A stretch of 64,000 bases of DNA from Aureococcus anophagefferens (Eukaryota; Sar; Pelagophyceae; Pelagomonadales; Pelagomonadaceae), in NCBI RefSeq assembly GCF_000186865.1, contig NW_008705562.1, positions 3,167,953-3,231,952 on the forward strand, given 5' to 3'. Within the stretch, counting starts at the first letter, position 1, and each line of letters starts with the position of its first letter. Below are positions 1-7,181 of the stretch, one piece after another. The notes beneath the pieces are model-generated. The model worked only from the letters and a program-made list of their open reading frames with translations, had not been told where the DNA came from and made no database searches. A program made the position numbers and the translations under genes.

Positions 1-101
1 AGAACAAAAGGGTAAACGCTGACTTGATTTTGATTTTCAGTATGAATACAAACTGTGAAAGCATGGCCTATCGATCCTTTAGATCTTTCGAATTTGAAGC
101 T

Positions 102-144
<43 letters not shown>

Positions 145-247
145 AGCCAAGCGTTCATAGCGACGTTGCTTTTTGATTCTTCGATGTCGGCTCTTCCTAT
201 CATTGTGTCGCAGAAGTCACCAAGTGTAGGATTGTTCACCCACTAAC

Positions 248-302
<55 letters not shown>

Positions 303-654
303 ATGAACGGTTGTCGCGACAGTAATCTAACTTAGTACGAGAGGAACCGTTGGTTCAGATATTTGGTCATTGCGGTTAGCTGAACAGCTAGTGCCGCGAA
401 GCTACCATCTGTAGGATTATGACTGAACGCCTCTAAGTCAGAATCCATGCTGGAAAGCGACGATATTCACCTCTCCCGATGTTACACGCATCACGATAGG
501 CTTCGGCCGAGCATCATACTCCATCGCAATTTCGAATGTTGGGAGGGATAAATCCTTTGTAGACGACTTAAATATGGAACGGGGTATTGTAAGCATGAGA
601 GTAGGCTTTGTCCTACGATCTGCTGAGATTCAGCCTCTTGTTCCGGCGATTTGT
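1..654 (+). rRNA. 28S (LSU) ribosomal RNA, 3' part
   Basis: This is the 3' end of a nuclear large-subunit rRNA gene, cut by the window start. The sarcin-ricin loop core (agtacgagaggaacc) lies at 334-348. The domain V peptidyl-transferase region with the stretch cagggataactggctt is near 123-138. The last helix resembles the yeast 25S 3' end (gatctgctgagatt... ttgttccggcgatttgt), so I place the mature end at about 654, uncertain by a few bases. Base composition is far lower in GC than the protein genes around it, as expected for rRNA. A protein gene begins under 0.8 kb downstream, so this is either the last unit of an rDNA array or an isolated copy. Confidence 0.97.
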
Positions 655-1432
655 TAATGTGAAAGCAGACAGCGAGCTTCTGTGCGCCCTCTTCCGAGAG
701 TCGAGCTGCACGTCGATCCATCTCTTTCGCGCTCCCCCCCAATCAAACCAGACACAAAACCAATACAGCTCCAATTGGGGCGAACCAACCCAACCCAAAA
801 ACAAAATCCGTGCCTTTTTGTGCGGGTTTCTCTTCTGCGTCTCCCGACGCAACACTCTACTCCAGAAGACCTTTTTAACACCCAAGCCGCTTTCGTGCGG
901 GTTTTATCGTCATAGTGATTGACTACTCGGACGACTACTACTACGACTCATCGACTCCACCACTTCTCTGAAAACGCCCAAGTCAAAATCGTGCGGGTTT
1001 CTTGGCTACCACTGCCAAGTACCCCCAAGTACCCTGCACCGGACACTTTGACGCCCGAATACGCCCGTTTCCTCGCGCCGTAAAACGCCGCTCGCCGTCC
1101 GCCGCGCCCCGCCCCGCCCCCGCCGGGACTCCCTCTGCTCGACCGACGCACAAACCAGCAGTCGCCGCGCGCGCGCCCGTCGCCGCGCCCTTCCGCGAAT
1201 ACGGCCTTTTCTCCCGCCTTCGCGCGCGCCGCCGCCCCTCCTCGACGCCACTCGCCCCTCGCACCGCCCACGCCCCGCGACGACGTCGCGCACGGCCCGC
1301 TCGCGACTCGCCGCGACCCGTCGCGCCCGCGCGCTGCGCGCCGCCGAGGCCTCGCGGCACCGGGCCTGCACGCTGAAGTCGCACCCAAATTAAACCGCCG
1401 AGCGAGCCTCCACCAGCCTGTACGCCACCCCG
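655..1432. other. post-rRNA spacer, no gene seen
   Basis: Spacer between the 28S gene and the next protein gene. The first 350 bases are of moderate GC and carry three spaced copies of a gtgcgggttt motif (near 820, 892 and 986). The later half is GC-rich low-complexity sequence with open frames that look non-coding. No 5S rRNA or tRNA was recognised. The repeated motif could belong to an rDNA transcription terminator, but that is a guess. Confidence 0.5.
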
Positions 1433-2266
1433 CTAGTACACGCGCGGGTAGCCCTTCGTCGGCGGCGCGGGCGCGGCGGGCTGCGCGTAGGCGACGGGCT
1501 GCGCGGGCGCGGGCTGCGCGAAGGCCGTCGGCAGCGGCGGCTGGGGCGGCATGGCCCGGGGCTGCTGCGCGACGGGCGGCTGCTGGGGCGGGTAGGCCTG
1601 GGTCGGGTAGCCCGGCGCGCCCGGGACGGGGTAGCCCGGCTGGGGCGGGGACGCGCCCGGCGCCGCGTAGGCGACGTCCTTCGCGGGGAACCACGGCTTC
1701 GGGCTGCCGTAGGCGCTCTGGGACGTGTTGCGGTCGATGACGAGCATGGCGCGGCGGAAGCGCGCCTGCCACCCGACGAGCCCCGCGCAGCCCGCGTTCA
1801 TGCCCTCGCACGCGCCCATCGCGGACCCGCACAGCAGGAGCTCGACGAGGATCCAGACCGGGTAGAGGACCATGAGCAGCCAGAAGGCCGGGAGGCAGCA
1901 GCAGTAGAACTCGCCGGCGCACTTGGAGCCCGCGGCCTTGGACCGGCGCTCGACGTACTCCGACGGGTTGAACCAGCCGCCGCGCGACGGCGCGGGCGGC
2001 GGCGGCCGCGCGCGCCCGTCCTCGATGTCGTACTGCTCCTGGCCCTTCTGGATGACGTCGCAGTAGCACGTGCAGCACGTCGACACGCGGTGGAACGCGC
2101 CCGGGACCCACTTGACGAGGCCCAAGAGCAGCGCGTAGAGGAGGCCGCCGACGAAGCCGACGGGGGCGAGGACGAAGACGGCGACGCAGGACACGCAGGC
2201 GCAGTCGGGGCAGATGCCCTTGCACCCGTCGCGCCGCAGCGTGTTGTAGCACCACAGCAGGCACAT
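1433..2266 (-). CDS. cysteine-rich membrane protein with proline-rich tail
   Basis: Unrecognised protein of 277 residues, read from the Met at 2266. The N-terminal half contains two Cys-rich hydrophobic blocks: about residues 15-55, with Cys pairs and a membrane segment, and about residues 125-170, with a CCC motif followed by a strongly hydrophobic stretch. It likely spans the membrane two or three times. The last ~90 residues are Pro/Gln/Ala-rich with PGYP, QPP and YAQP repeats, as in cytosolic tails of PLSCR-like or cysteine-rich TM proteins. The frame stays open upstream to 2437, but that start would nearly meet the divergent thioesterase gene, so the internal Met is preferred. Function is unknown. 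Confidence 0.7.
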   Translation of the reverse strand: MCLLWCYNTLRRDGCKGICPDCACVSCVAVFVLAPVGFVGGLLYALLLGLVKWVPGAFHRVSTCCTCYCDVIQKGQEQYDIEDGRARPPPPAPSRGGWFNPSEYVERRSKAAGSKCAGEFYCCCLPAFWLLMVLYPVWILVELLLCGSAMGACEGMNAGCAGLVGWQARFRRAMLVIDRNTSQSAYGSPKPWFPAKDVAYAAPGASPPQPGYPVPGAPGYPTQAYPPQQPPVAQQPRAMPPQPPLPTAFAQPAPAQPVAYAQPAAPAPPTKGYPRVY

Positions 2267-2451
2267 CTTCCCGGTCCCCTTCGAGAGGTCGGTGTCCGCG
2301 GGCGGCGTCGAGGACGGCGCCGAGAGGGGGGCTGCCTCCTTTGAAAGAGCATCTTTACCGCACCTTCGTCGCCGACTCACTTGCGGCAATCGTGGGCCAC
2401 CACTCGACTTGTCGTCTTCGAAGAGGTGGCCTAGCAACGCGGCGCGCGACC
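2267..2451. promoter_or_regulatory. shared divergent promoter region
   Basis: A 185-bp gap separates the start codons of two head-to-head genes (cysteine-rich membrane protein on minus, thioesterase on plus). It must hold both promoters unless a 5' exon has been missed. No TATA box is obvious. Confidence 0.4.
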
Positions 2452-3531
2452 ATGGCCGCTTCGGCGCGCTACGGCAAGTGGGTGGACCAGGGCCTGAGCG
2501 CCAAGGCCGTGAGCCCCATGCACGTCAAGGTGCGCGTGCTCGCGATCCCGCAGGCGGGCATGGGCGCCTGGGCCTTCCACGGCTGGCAGGAGAAGCTCCC
2601 CAAGTCCGTGGAGATGCTCCCCGTGGAGCTCCCGGGCCGCAACTCGCGCATGCTCGAGGACAAGGGCCAGTCCATGGCCGAGCTCGTCGGCGACCTCGTG
2701 ACGGCCGTGATGCCGGCGCTCGAGTCGAAGCCGTTCGTCGTCCTCGGCCACAGCCTCGGCGCGTGGATGGCCTTCGAGGTCTGCAACGAGATCGAGCGGC
2801 GCCGCGGGCCCAAGCCCCTGTGCCTCATCGTCTCCGGCTGCCGCGCGCCCCAGCTCCACGAGCCCCTGGAGCACGACGCGGACCGCGTCATGCCGTGCCT
2901 CCACGACCTGCCCAAGGGCAGCGGCCCGGGCTCGTTCTGGGAGCACTTCGACCGCCGCTACGGCAAGAACCCGGACCTCGCCTCCGACGGCGTCAAGGAC
3001 TACGTCGAGCCGCTGCTGCGGAGCGACTTCAAGATCCTGGAGACGTACGCGCCGACGCGCGGCGCGGCCGAGAAGTTCCCCTTCCCCGTGCTGGGCTGCG
3101 GCGCGCGCGGCGACAACCGCTTCACGCCGGAGCAGCTGACGGCCTGGAGCGTCTACACGGACACCTTCGCCGAGCGGTGGTTCGACACGGCGGCGACGAT
3201 GCCCAAGTGGTCGACGCCGCACCGCTACCTCGTCGACAGCCCGGACGCGTTCGTCGCGTTCCTCGGGCCCAAGTGCGAGGACCTCTTCAAGAACAAGCCC
3301 AAGCCGCCGCCCATCCGCCCGGGCGCCTACGCCGTCGCGAACAAGAAGGGGGCGCTCGTGCGCGCGGAGTGCGACCTCGCGAGCGCGCAGGTCGGCGACC
3401 TCCTGCCCGTGGGCACGCGCGTCACCGTCGAGGAGGCGGTCCACGTCCCCAACGCCAAGCCCCGGGCCCGCATCTCCGCGCCCGTCGCCGGCTGGCTCTC
3501 CTGCCACGTCATCGCCCAGCTCCTCGGCTAA
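2452..3531 (+). CDS. type II thioesterase-like alpha/beta hydrolase
   Basis: A 359-residue protein of the thioesterase family that releases acyl groups from fatty-acid, polyketide or peptide synthases. The start is the ATG at 2452 in a good context (gaccATGG). The family signatures are visible: a PQAG entry motif near residue 27, VELPGR near residue 56, the nucleophile elbow GHSLGAW near residue 99, and a C-terminal His in a TPHRYL stretch near residue 257. The thioesterase domain covers about residues 20-280. The last ~75 residues add a small beta-rich, SH3-like segment, which type II thioesterases usually lack. No synthase gene is nearby, so the substrate is unknown. No targeting signal is seen, so a cytosolic location is likely. 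Confidence 0.85.
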   Translation: MAASARYGKWVDQGLSAKAVSPMHVKVRVLAIPQAGMGAWAFHGWQEKLPKSVEMLPVELPGRNSRMLEDKGQSMAELVGDLVTAVMPALESKPFVVLGHSLGAWMAFEVCNEIERRRGPKPLCLIVSGCRAPQLHEPLEHDADRVMPCLHDLPKGSGPGSFWEHFDRRYGKNPDLASDGVKDYVEPLLRSDFKILETYAPTRGAAEKFPFPVLGCGARGDNRFTPEQLTAWSVYTDTFAERWFDTAATMPKWSTPHRYLVDSPDAFVAFLGPKCEDLFKNKPKPPPIRPGAYAVANKKGALVRAECDLASAQVGDLLPVGTRVTVEEAVHVPNAKPRARISAPVAGWLSCHVIAQLLG

Positions 3532-3614
3532 GTTTTGCGACGGCGCGGTAGTGCGAGCGGCGGTGCGAACTTCACTGCGAAGCGCGGCCGAAACAAGAAC
3601 GGGCGTACTCAAAG

Positions 3615-4241
3615 TTACGGCGGGTTCGGCCGCGCGGCCGCGTTCATGGCCGCCTGACGCTTCGCGATGGATCTCGCGCGCGCGGCCTCGCGGTCGGGAT
3701 CTGGCGCTCGCGGCCTTTGCAGCGGCGCGGCGACGCCGCGCGCGACGGGCGCGGCCACGTAGGTCCAAAAGTAGAGCACCGCGCAGGCGCCGAGCAGGAG
3801 CTGGAAGGGCGACGCGACCATGGCGCGCAGCTGTCGCACGTCCAGGCGCTGGACGAGCTGGCCCCGCCGCCGCGACCGGTCCTGCCGGTCCGCGGACTCG
3901 CGCGCCTCGAGTTCCGCGTCGTAGATCTGGCGTTGCTCGTCGTCCGCGAGCGTCTCGACGGCCTCCGACGCGAGGATGAAGCGCCGCGCGCAGCGCGCCT
4001 CGCCCTTGGTCGCCAGGCGCCAGAGCCGGACGTACCACGGCGCGAAGCGCCGCGACATGACCTTGTCCGGATGGTAGAGGAGAGCTTTGGCCTTGTAGCC
4101 GGCGCGGATTTCTTTTGTGGTAGCCGAGCGCGACACGCCGAGTGCGGCGTAGTGGTCCCGCGGGTCCTGCAGCTCCCAGTAGCACGCGATCGCCGCGACG
4201 GCGACGGCAAAGGCGCCGTAGAGGCGCGCGCGGCCTCCCAT
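3615..4241 (-). CDS. J-domain (DnaJ-like) membrane protein
   Basis: A 208-residue Hsp70 co-chaperone-type protein. A hydrophobic N-terminus (about residues 8-22) is followed by a J-domain starting DHYAALGVSRSAT, with the diagnostic HPDK tripeptide near residue 57, which stimulates Hsp70 ATPase. The loop after HPD carries an insertion (RRFAPWYVRLWRL) before the third helix. A second hydrophobic segment lies near residues 145-170. The start is the ATG at 4241; upstream codons in the open frame are not ATG. Two membrane segments flanking the J-domain suggest an ER or organelle membrane co-chaperone, but the compartment cannot be read from the sequence. Confidence 0.85.
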   Translation of the reverse strand: MGGRARLYGAFAVAVAAIACYWELQDPRDHYAALGVSRSATTKEIRAGYKAKALLYHPDKVMSRRFAPWYVRLWRLATKGEARCARRFILASEAVETLADDEQRQIYDAELEARESADRQDRSRRRGQLVQRLDVRQLRAMVASPFQLLLGACAVLYFWTYVAAPVARGVAAPLQRPRAPDPDREAARARSIAKRQAAMNAAARPNPP

Positions 4242-5367
4242 AATTACCACAGTCGATTCTTGAGGCCTTTGTTGCCTCTCTTCAAGGCGGGGTTTGCTCC
4301 GGCGACGGCGTCCGATGGCCGACGCGCCCCCCGTCCAAACTACCGGGGATTGGTGTGCGGCCAGGGACGCCCGGTGGCTAGACGTGCCAAAAACAAGCGC
4401 TCGCTTTGGGACGAATGGCTAGCCGTTTCCGGGGTTGGTAGCAAAGCTGTTTGTAAGTGTTACAAACACTATCCCGACCTCACGAAACACCTGTAGACAC
4501 TTCCGTCAGCGCGACGGAACAGTTGCTGGTTCGACTTCGGTCTTTTTTTTTGCATATTTGGTGGTAATTTTCGCCTTTTTTTGGCCGTTGAAACACTTGC
4601 CAACACTTGCCTCTCCCCCCTAAACACTTACATTTTGTGCTCCAAAACACTTCACTGGAACTTTGCTACCAACCACGGCCGTTTCGCTGGCTTGAGTACC
4701 GAACACGTACGCGCGGGCCGCCGGCGGGAACGGAGACCTCTGAGGCCAAGCTTCCGACGCACGGCAGCCCGTTCTGGTGGTCGGAGTGGCCTTCCATGAC
4801 CCCTAGGCGTAAGCCTGACCGTCGGTGCCCCCATCGGAGGTGGTTCTGGCGTCGACCAAATTCCACCGCGCGGGCCTCGTCTCCAGCGCGGCGCGACGCC
4901 GGGCTCTGCGGCGGCGCGCGCTCTGGCTCCAGGGGCTATCCGCCGCTCGCGAGCGGTGGATCTGCTGCGGGCGGCGCGCTCTGCGCGCAGGCTCGCAGCG
5001 GTGTAGCTGCGCACAGCTAGCAGGTGTAGCGCGGTGGCTCACAGCGCGAAAATGGGGACATAACCCAGATCAGAGTGAGACTGCGTTACGGGTATCCTAG
5101 GCGTATCCTGGCTCCTCTGCGCGCCACCATCGATGGCGTTGGATACGCCCCTTGGTTTTGGGCGCGACGTGGGTGTGACGGCTGGGGAACGCCGTTTTCC
5201 GGTAGTAAGATGTACCACCCCGCTCCGCACGCAGGGGTGCCGCCGACGCCGGCGGTGCAAACTCCCCACTGATCAATGAAATTTTCTTGAACTCGTTGCC
5301 TCTCGCCTCTGTCGTGGTCCGTCGTCTGCGTCTCCCGCGCGCGACCCTGGGTGGTCTCGGATCGAGG
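4242..5367. other. 1.1-kb intergenic region, no gene seen
   Basis: No credible coding frame, tRNA or known snRNA was found. Between about 4460 and 4660 the sequence is AT-richer than its surroundings and contains at least six copies of an AACACT(T) core, several preceded by A or followed by GCC. The right part (about 5040-5290) is also less GC-rich and ends with an aatttt run. Part of this is presumably the promoter of the selenoprotein gene. Confidence 0.5.
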
Positions 5368-6019
5368 ATGGCGCTGCCGCCGTCGAGGAGCGACGGCACG
5401 CCGTTCCCGTGCCAGTTGAGTGAGGAAGAGTACAAGGCCAAGCTCACGGGCTCGCAGTACCGCTGCCTGCGCCAGGGCGGCACGGAGGCCTACCGCCGCG
5501 GCGAGTTCTGCAACTTCTTCCCCGAGGACGGCTACATGGCCTGCGACCGCCCGCGTCCAAAGAAACCGCGGAGTGTTCGTTTCCGCCGCGAACGACGCGG
5601 TCGACCGCGGCGCGCTTTCACTACAGACTCAAAGCGGCAATTCCACCCTGCCTAATTGTGACACTGTATCTCTGACACACAAACGACGCTCCGTAGGCGC
5701 GGCGTGCGACATCCCGCTCTACAGCGCCAAGTCCAAGTTCGCGGACCCCGGTTGGGACGCCTACGCGTCCTGCTACTGGACGGGCTCCACGTGCCACGTC
5801 GGCGTGCGGCCCGACGGCTCGGCGCTCGAGAACTTCTGCAACAACTGCGGCAGCCACCTGGGCCACGTCTTCTTCCGCGACCCCCACTCGCCGGCTCCGA
5901 CCAAGGAGCGCCACTGAGTCAACAGCTGCTGCACGAAGTACGTCAAGGGCCCGCCGCCGCCGGGCCTCACGGAGAAGGTCGTCTTCGTCCCGTCCAACAT
6001 GCAGTCGTTCACCAAGTAA
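5368..6019 (+). CDS. msrB: selenocysteine methionine-R-sulfoxide reductase (MsrB)
   Basis: MsrB reduces the R form of methionine sulfoxide in proteins. Two exons are inferred: 5368-5542 and 5697-6019. Joined, they give 165 residues with the MsrB order: LSEEEY/GTE entry region, first zinc CxxC (CAAC before DIPLY), second CxxC in [12 protein letters not shown], then the catalytic segment ERH-x-VNS. At x the codon is TGA (5915-5917), where MsrB has Cys or Sec. The same frame continues 33 codons to TAA at 6017-6019, and a SECIS hairpin follows, so TGA should encode selenocysteine. The intron must start at GC (5543) to give CxxC; a GT at 5555 would keep frame but insert four residues into the zinc site. 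No targeting signal is obvious. The tail contains a CC pair (VNSCCTK) that could act as resolving cysteines. Confidence 0.92.
5543..5696 (+). other. intron of msrB, probably GC-AG
   Basis: A 154-nt intron in phase 1. The acceptor is ccgtAG at 5695-5696. Using the GC at 5543-5544 as donor restores the zinc-binding CxxC of MsrB. The alternative GT donor at 5555 also keeps frame but yields a C-x6-C. The choice rests on family knowledge; there is no transcript evidence. Confidence 0.7.
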
Positions 6020-6032
6020 GCCGCCGCGACGC

Positions 6033-6094
6033 CGCGAGGCGCCATGACGGACGCGTGCCCGCCTCGCAAGGCGCGCGCCCCGACCAGCCTCGCG
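6033..6094 (+). promoter_or_regulatory. SECIS element for selenocysteine insertion
   Basis: Hairpin starting 14 bases after the msrB TAA stop. Helix I pairs 6033-6040 perfectly with 6087-6094 (8 bp). After a 3/3 internal loop comes the core: ATGA at 6044-6047 opposite GA at 6082-6083, giving tandem G-A pairs. Helix II pairs 6049-6059 with 6070-6080, with one A-C mismatch and one G-U pair. The apical loop is 6060-6069. The loop has no AA on its 5' side; a CC is present, as in CC-type SECIS elements. Geometry (about 12 pairs from core to loop) fits eukaryotic SECIS elements, which recruit SBP2 and the Sec elongation factor. Confidence 0.85.
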
Positions 6095-6192
6095 CCGCGA
6101 CCGCACCCTCCCCGTAGATCATTCTTTTTGTGCGCGTTGCCGGCGCGATTTCTGCGGGGCTTCTTACGGTCCGCCTTGCGGGGTGCCCGGCT

Positions 6193-6752
6193 CTAGATGA
6201 GCATGTTGGTGATCGTCTGGGTCTCGACCTGGGAGACGCCGTCGATGGCCTTGATCTTCTCGAGGAACGCGGCCTCGGGCTCGTGGCCGCCCGCCTCCCA
6301 GGGCCCGTAGGCGTCGAGGGGCACGGTGGTCATGAGCTTGAAGTCGAGGCAGGAGCCGCAGACGAGGCGGTTCACCGTGGCGTCCTTGTCGATGGCCTTG
6401 AGCGCGGGCAGGAACTCGTCGACCGCCGCGGCGATCGCCGCGAGCGACTCCGAGTCGGACTTGTCGCCCGTGTACCTGGGGAAACCGGTGTGTTGGACGC
6501 GGCGCGGCGATGTCGCGGGCGCGGGCGGCGCGCTTGCAGCGCCATTCGCGGCAGACGCGGTCGAAGCTCATGCCGCCGGCGAGCGGCACCGAGTTCAACT
6601 TCGTCGACGTCTTCGGCGACGCCGCCGGCGCAAAGGCGGCGGCGGACGCGGCGAGGAGGGCGAGAAGGATGCCTGCGCGCGAGGATTTTGGCGTCCGGGC
6701 GAAGCGGTTCGGGCGCGCGCGCGCGCGCTGACGCTGCAACCGCACGAGCCAT
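6193..6752 (-). CDS. small plastid-type conserved protein, three exons (function unknown)
   Basis: Deduced exons, in transcription order, are 6752-6746, 6672-6534 and 6475-6193, together coding 142 residues. No in-frame ATG precedes the signal sequence, but a 7-nt first exon (ATGGCTC) joined over a GT-AG intron gives [18 protein letters not shown]. That is a signal peptide with an AFAP motif, typical of heterokont plastid-targeted proteins. The second intron must be GC-AG to keep frame. The mature part has CREWRCK, a KSDSESL stretch, [10 protein letters not shown] and a C-terminal [10 protein letters not shown]. The CGSC pair and the two earlier Cys could bind metal or form disulfides. I do not recognise the family. 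The gene converges on msrB. Confidence 0.65.
6476..6533 (-). other. intron 2 (GC-AG) of the small plastid-type protein
   Basis: A 58-nt phase-2 intron with donor AA/GCGCGC and acceptor ccccAG. The only usable GT within it would put the downstream exon out of frame, so the GC donor is preferred. Confidence 0.6.
6673..6745 (-). other. intron 1 (GT-AG) of the small plastid-type protein
   Basis: A 73-nt phase-1 intron from GTGCGG to gcgcAG on the minus strand. Removing it joins an ATG to an otherwise ATG-less signal peptide frame. Confidence 0.55.
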
Positions 6753-6773
6753 GATGTGATCAGATTCTATCAG

Positions 6774-6988
6774 GGTTGTGTTTTTTTGCGACCGGGGGGG
6801 GCCTTGGGGGGGTTTTGACGGGGGTGGGGGGGGTCGACTTCTGCTCGGCTCGGGCGCGACAACCTCCTGAAAACAGCGCCCCAGTACGCGTCCGGGCCGC
6901 CGGGAGTCGCCGGGACGGGGGGTGGGGGGGTCGCTGAGGGCCCATAAAACCCCCCCAAGGCCCCGGGGGGGGGCTAAAAAACACAACC
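6774..6988. mobile_element. MITE-like element, copy 1
   Basis: A 215-bp element with terminal inverted repeats: GGTTGTGTTTTTTT at the left and its complement (AAAAAACACAACC, preceded by GGCT) at the right. A 3-bp direct duplication CAG flanks it (6771-6773 and 6989-6991). The interior is runs of G and C with no coding capacity. A relative lies at 55635-55767; the right half of this copy matches the left half of that one inverted. It sits about 20 bp upstream of the ATG of the minus-strand small plastid-type gene, so it may form part of that promoter. Superfamily is unassigned. Confidence 0.85.
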
Positions 6989-7181
6989 CAGCGGCGGATC
7001 GAGACGAGTGGCTGCCGAGGGCAGCGAGCCGCGGCCGCCGCGATGGCTCCGGCGCGCCTGGAAGCGCCTGGCGATAGGCGCCCGAGTCTTCCCCGACACC
7101 GACCACGACGTCATTCGAACGGTGCGACGCCGCCTCGGAACTTGCAGCAAGTAGTTAACTCTAGTAGTTAACAGGCCAGCC

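Noticed and set aside
45..922. Open frames at 491-922 near and over the rRNA end
   Set aside because: They overlap the conserved 28S 3' end or its spacer and have no protein features.
4242..5367. Possible snRNA or tRNA in the interval
   Set aside because: Looked for tRNA boxes and U1, U2, U4 and U6 core sequences by eye; none matched.
5420..5917. Plus-strand frame 5420-5917 as a single-exon protein
   Set aside because: Its first half is the wrong frame of exon 1 plus intron; only the part after 5697 is MsrB.
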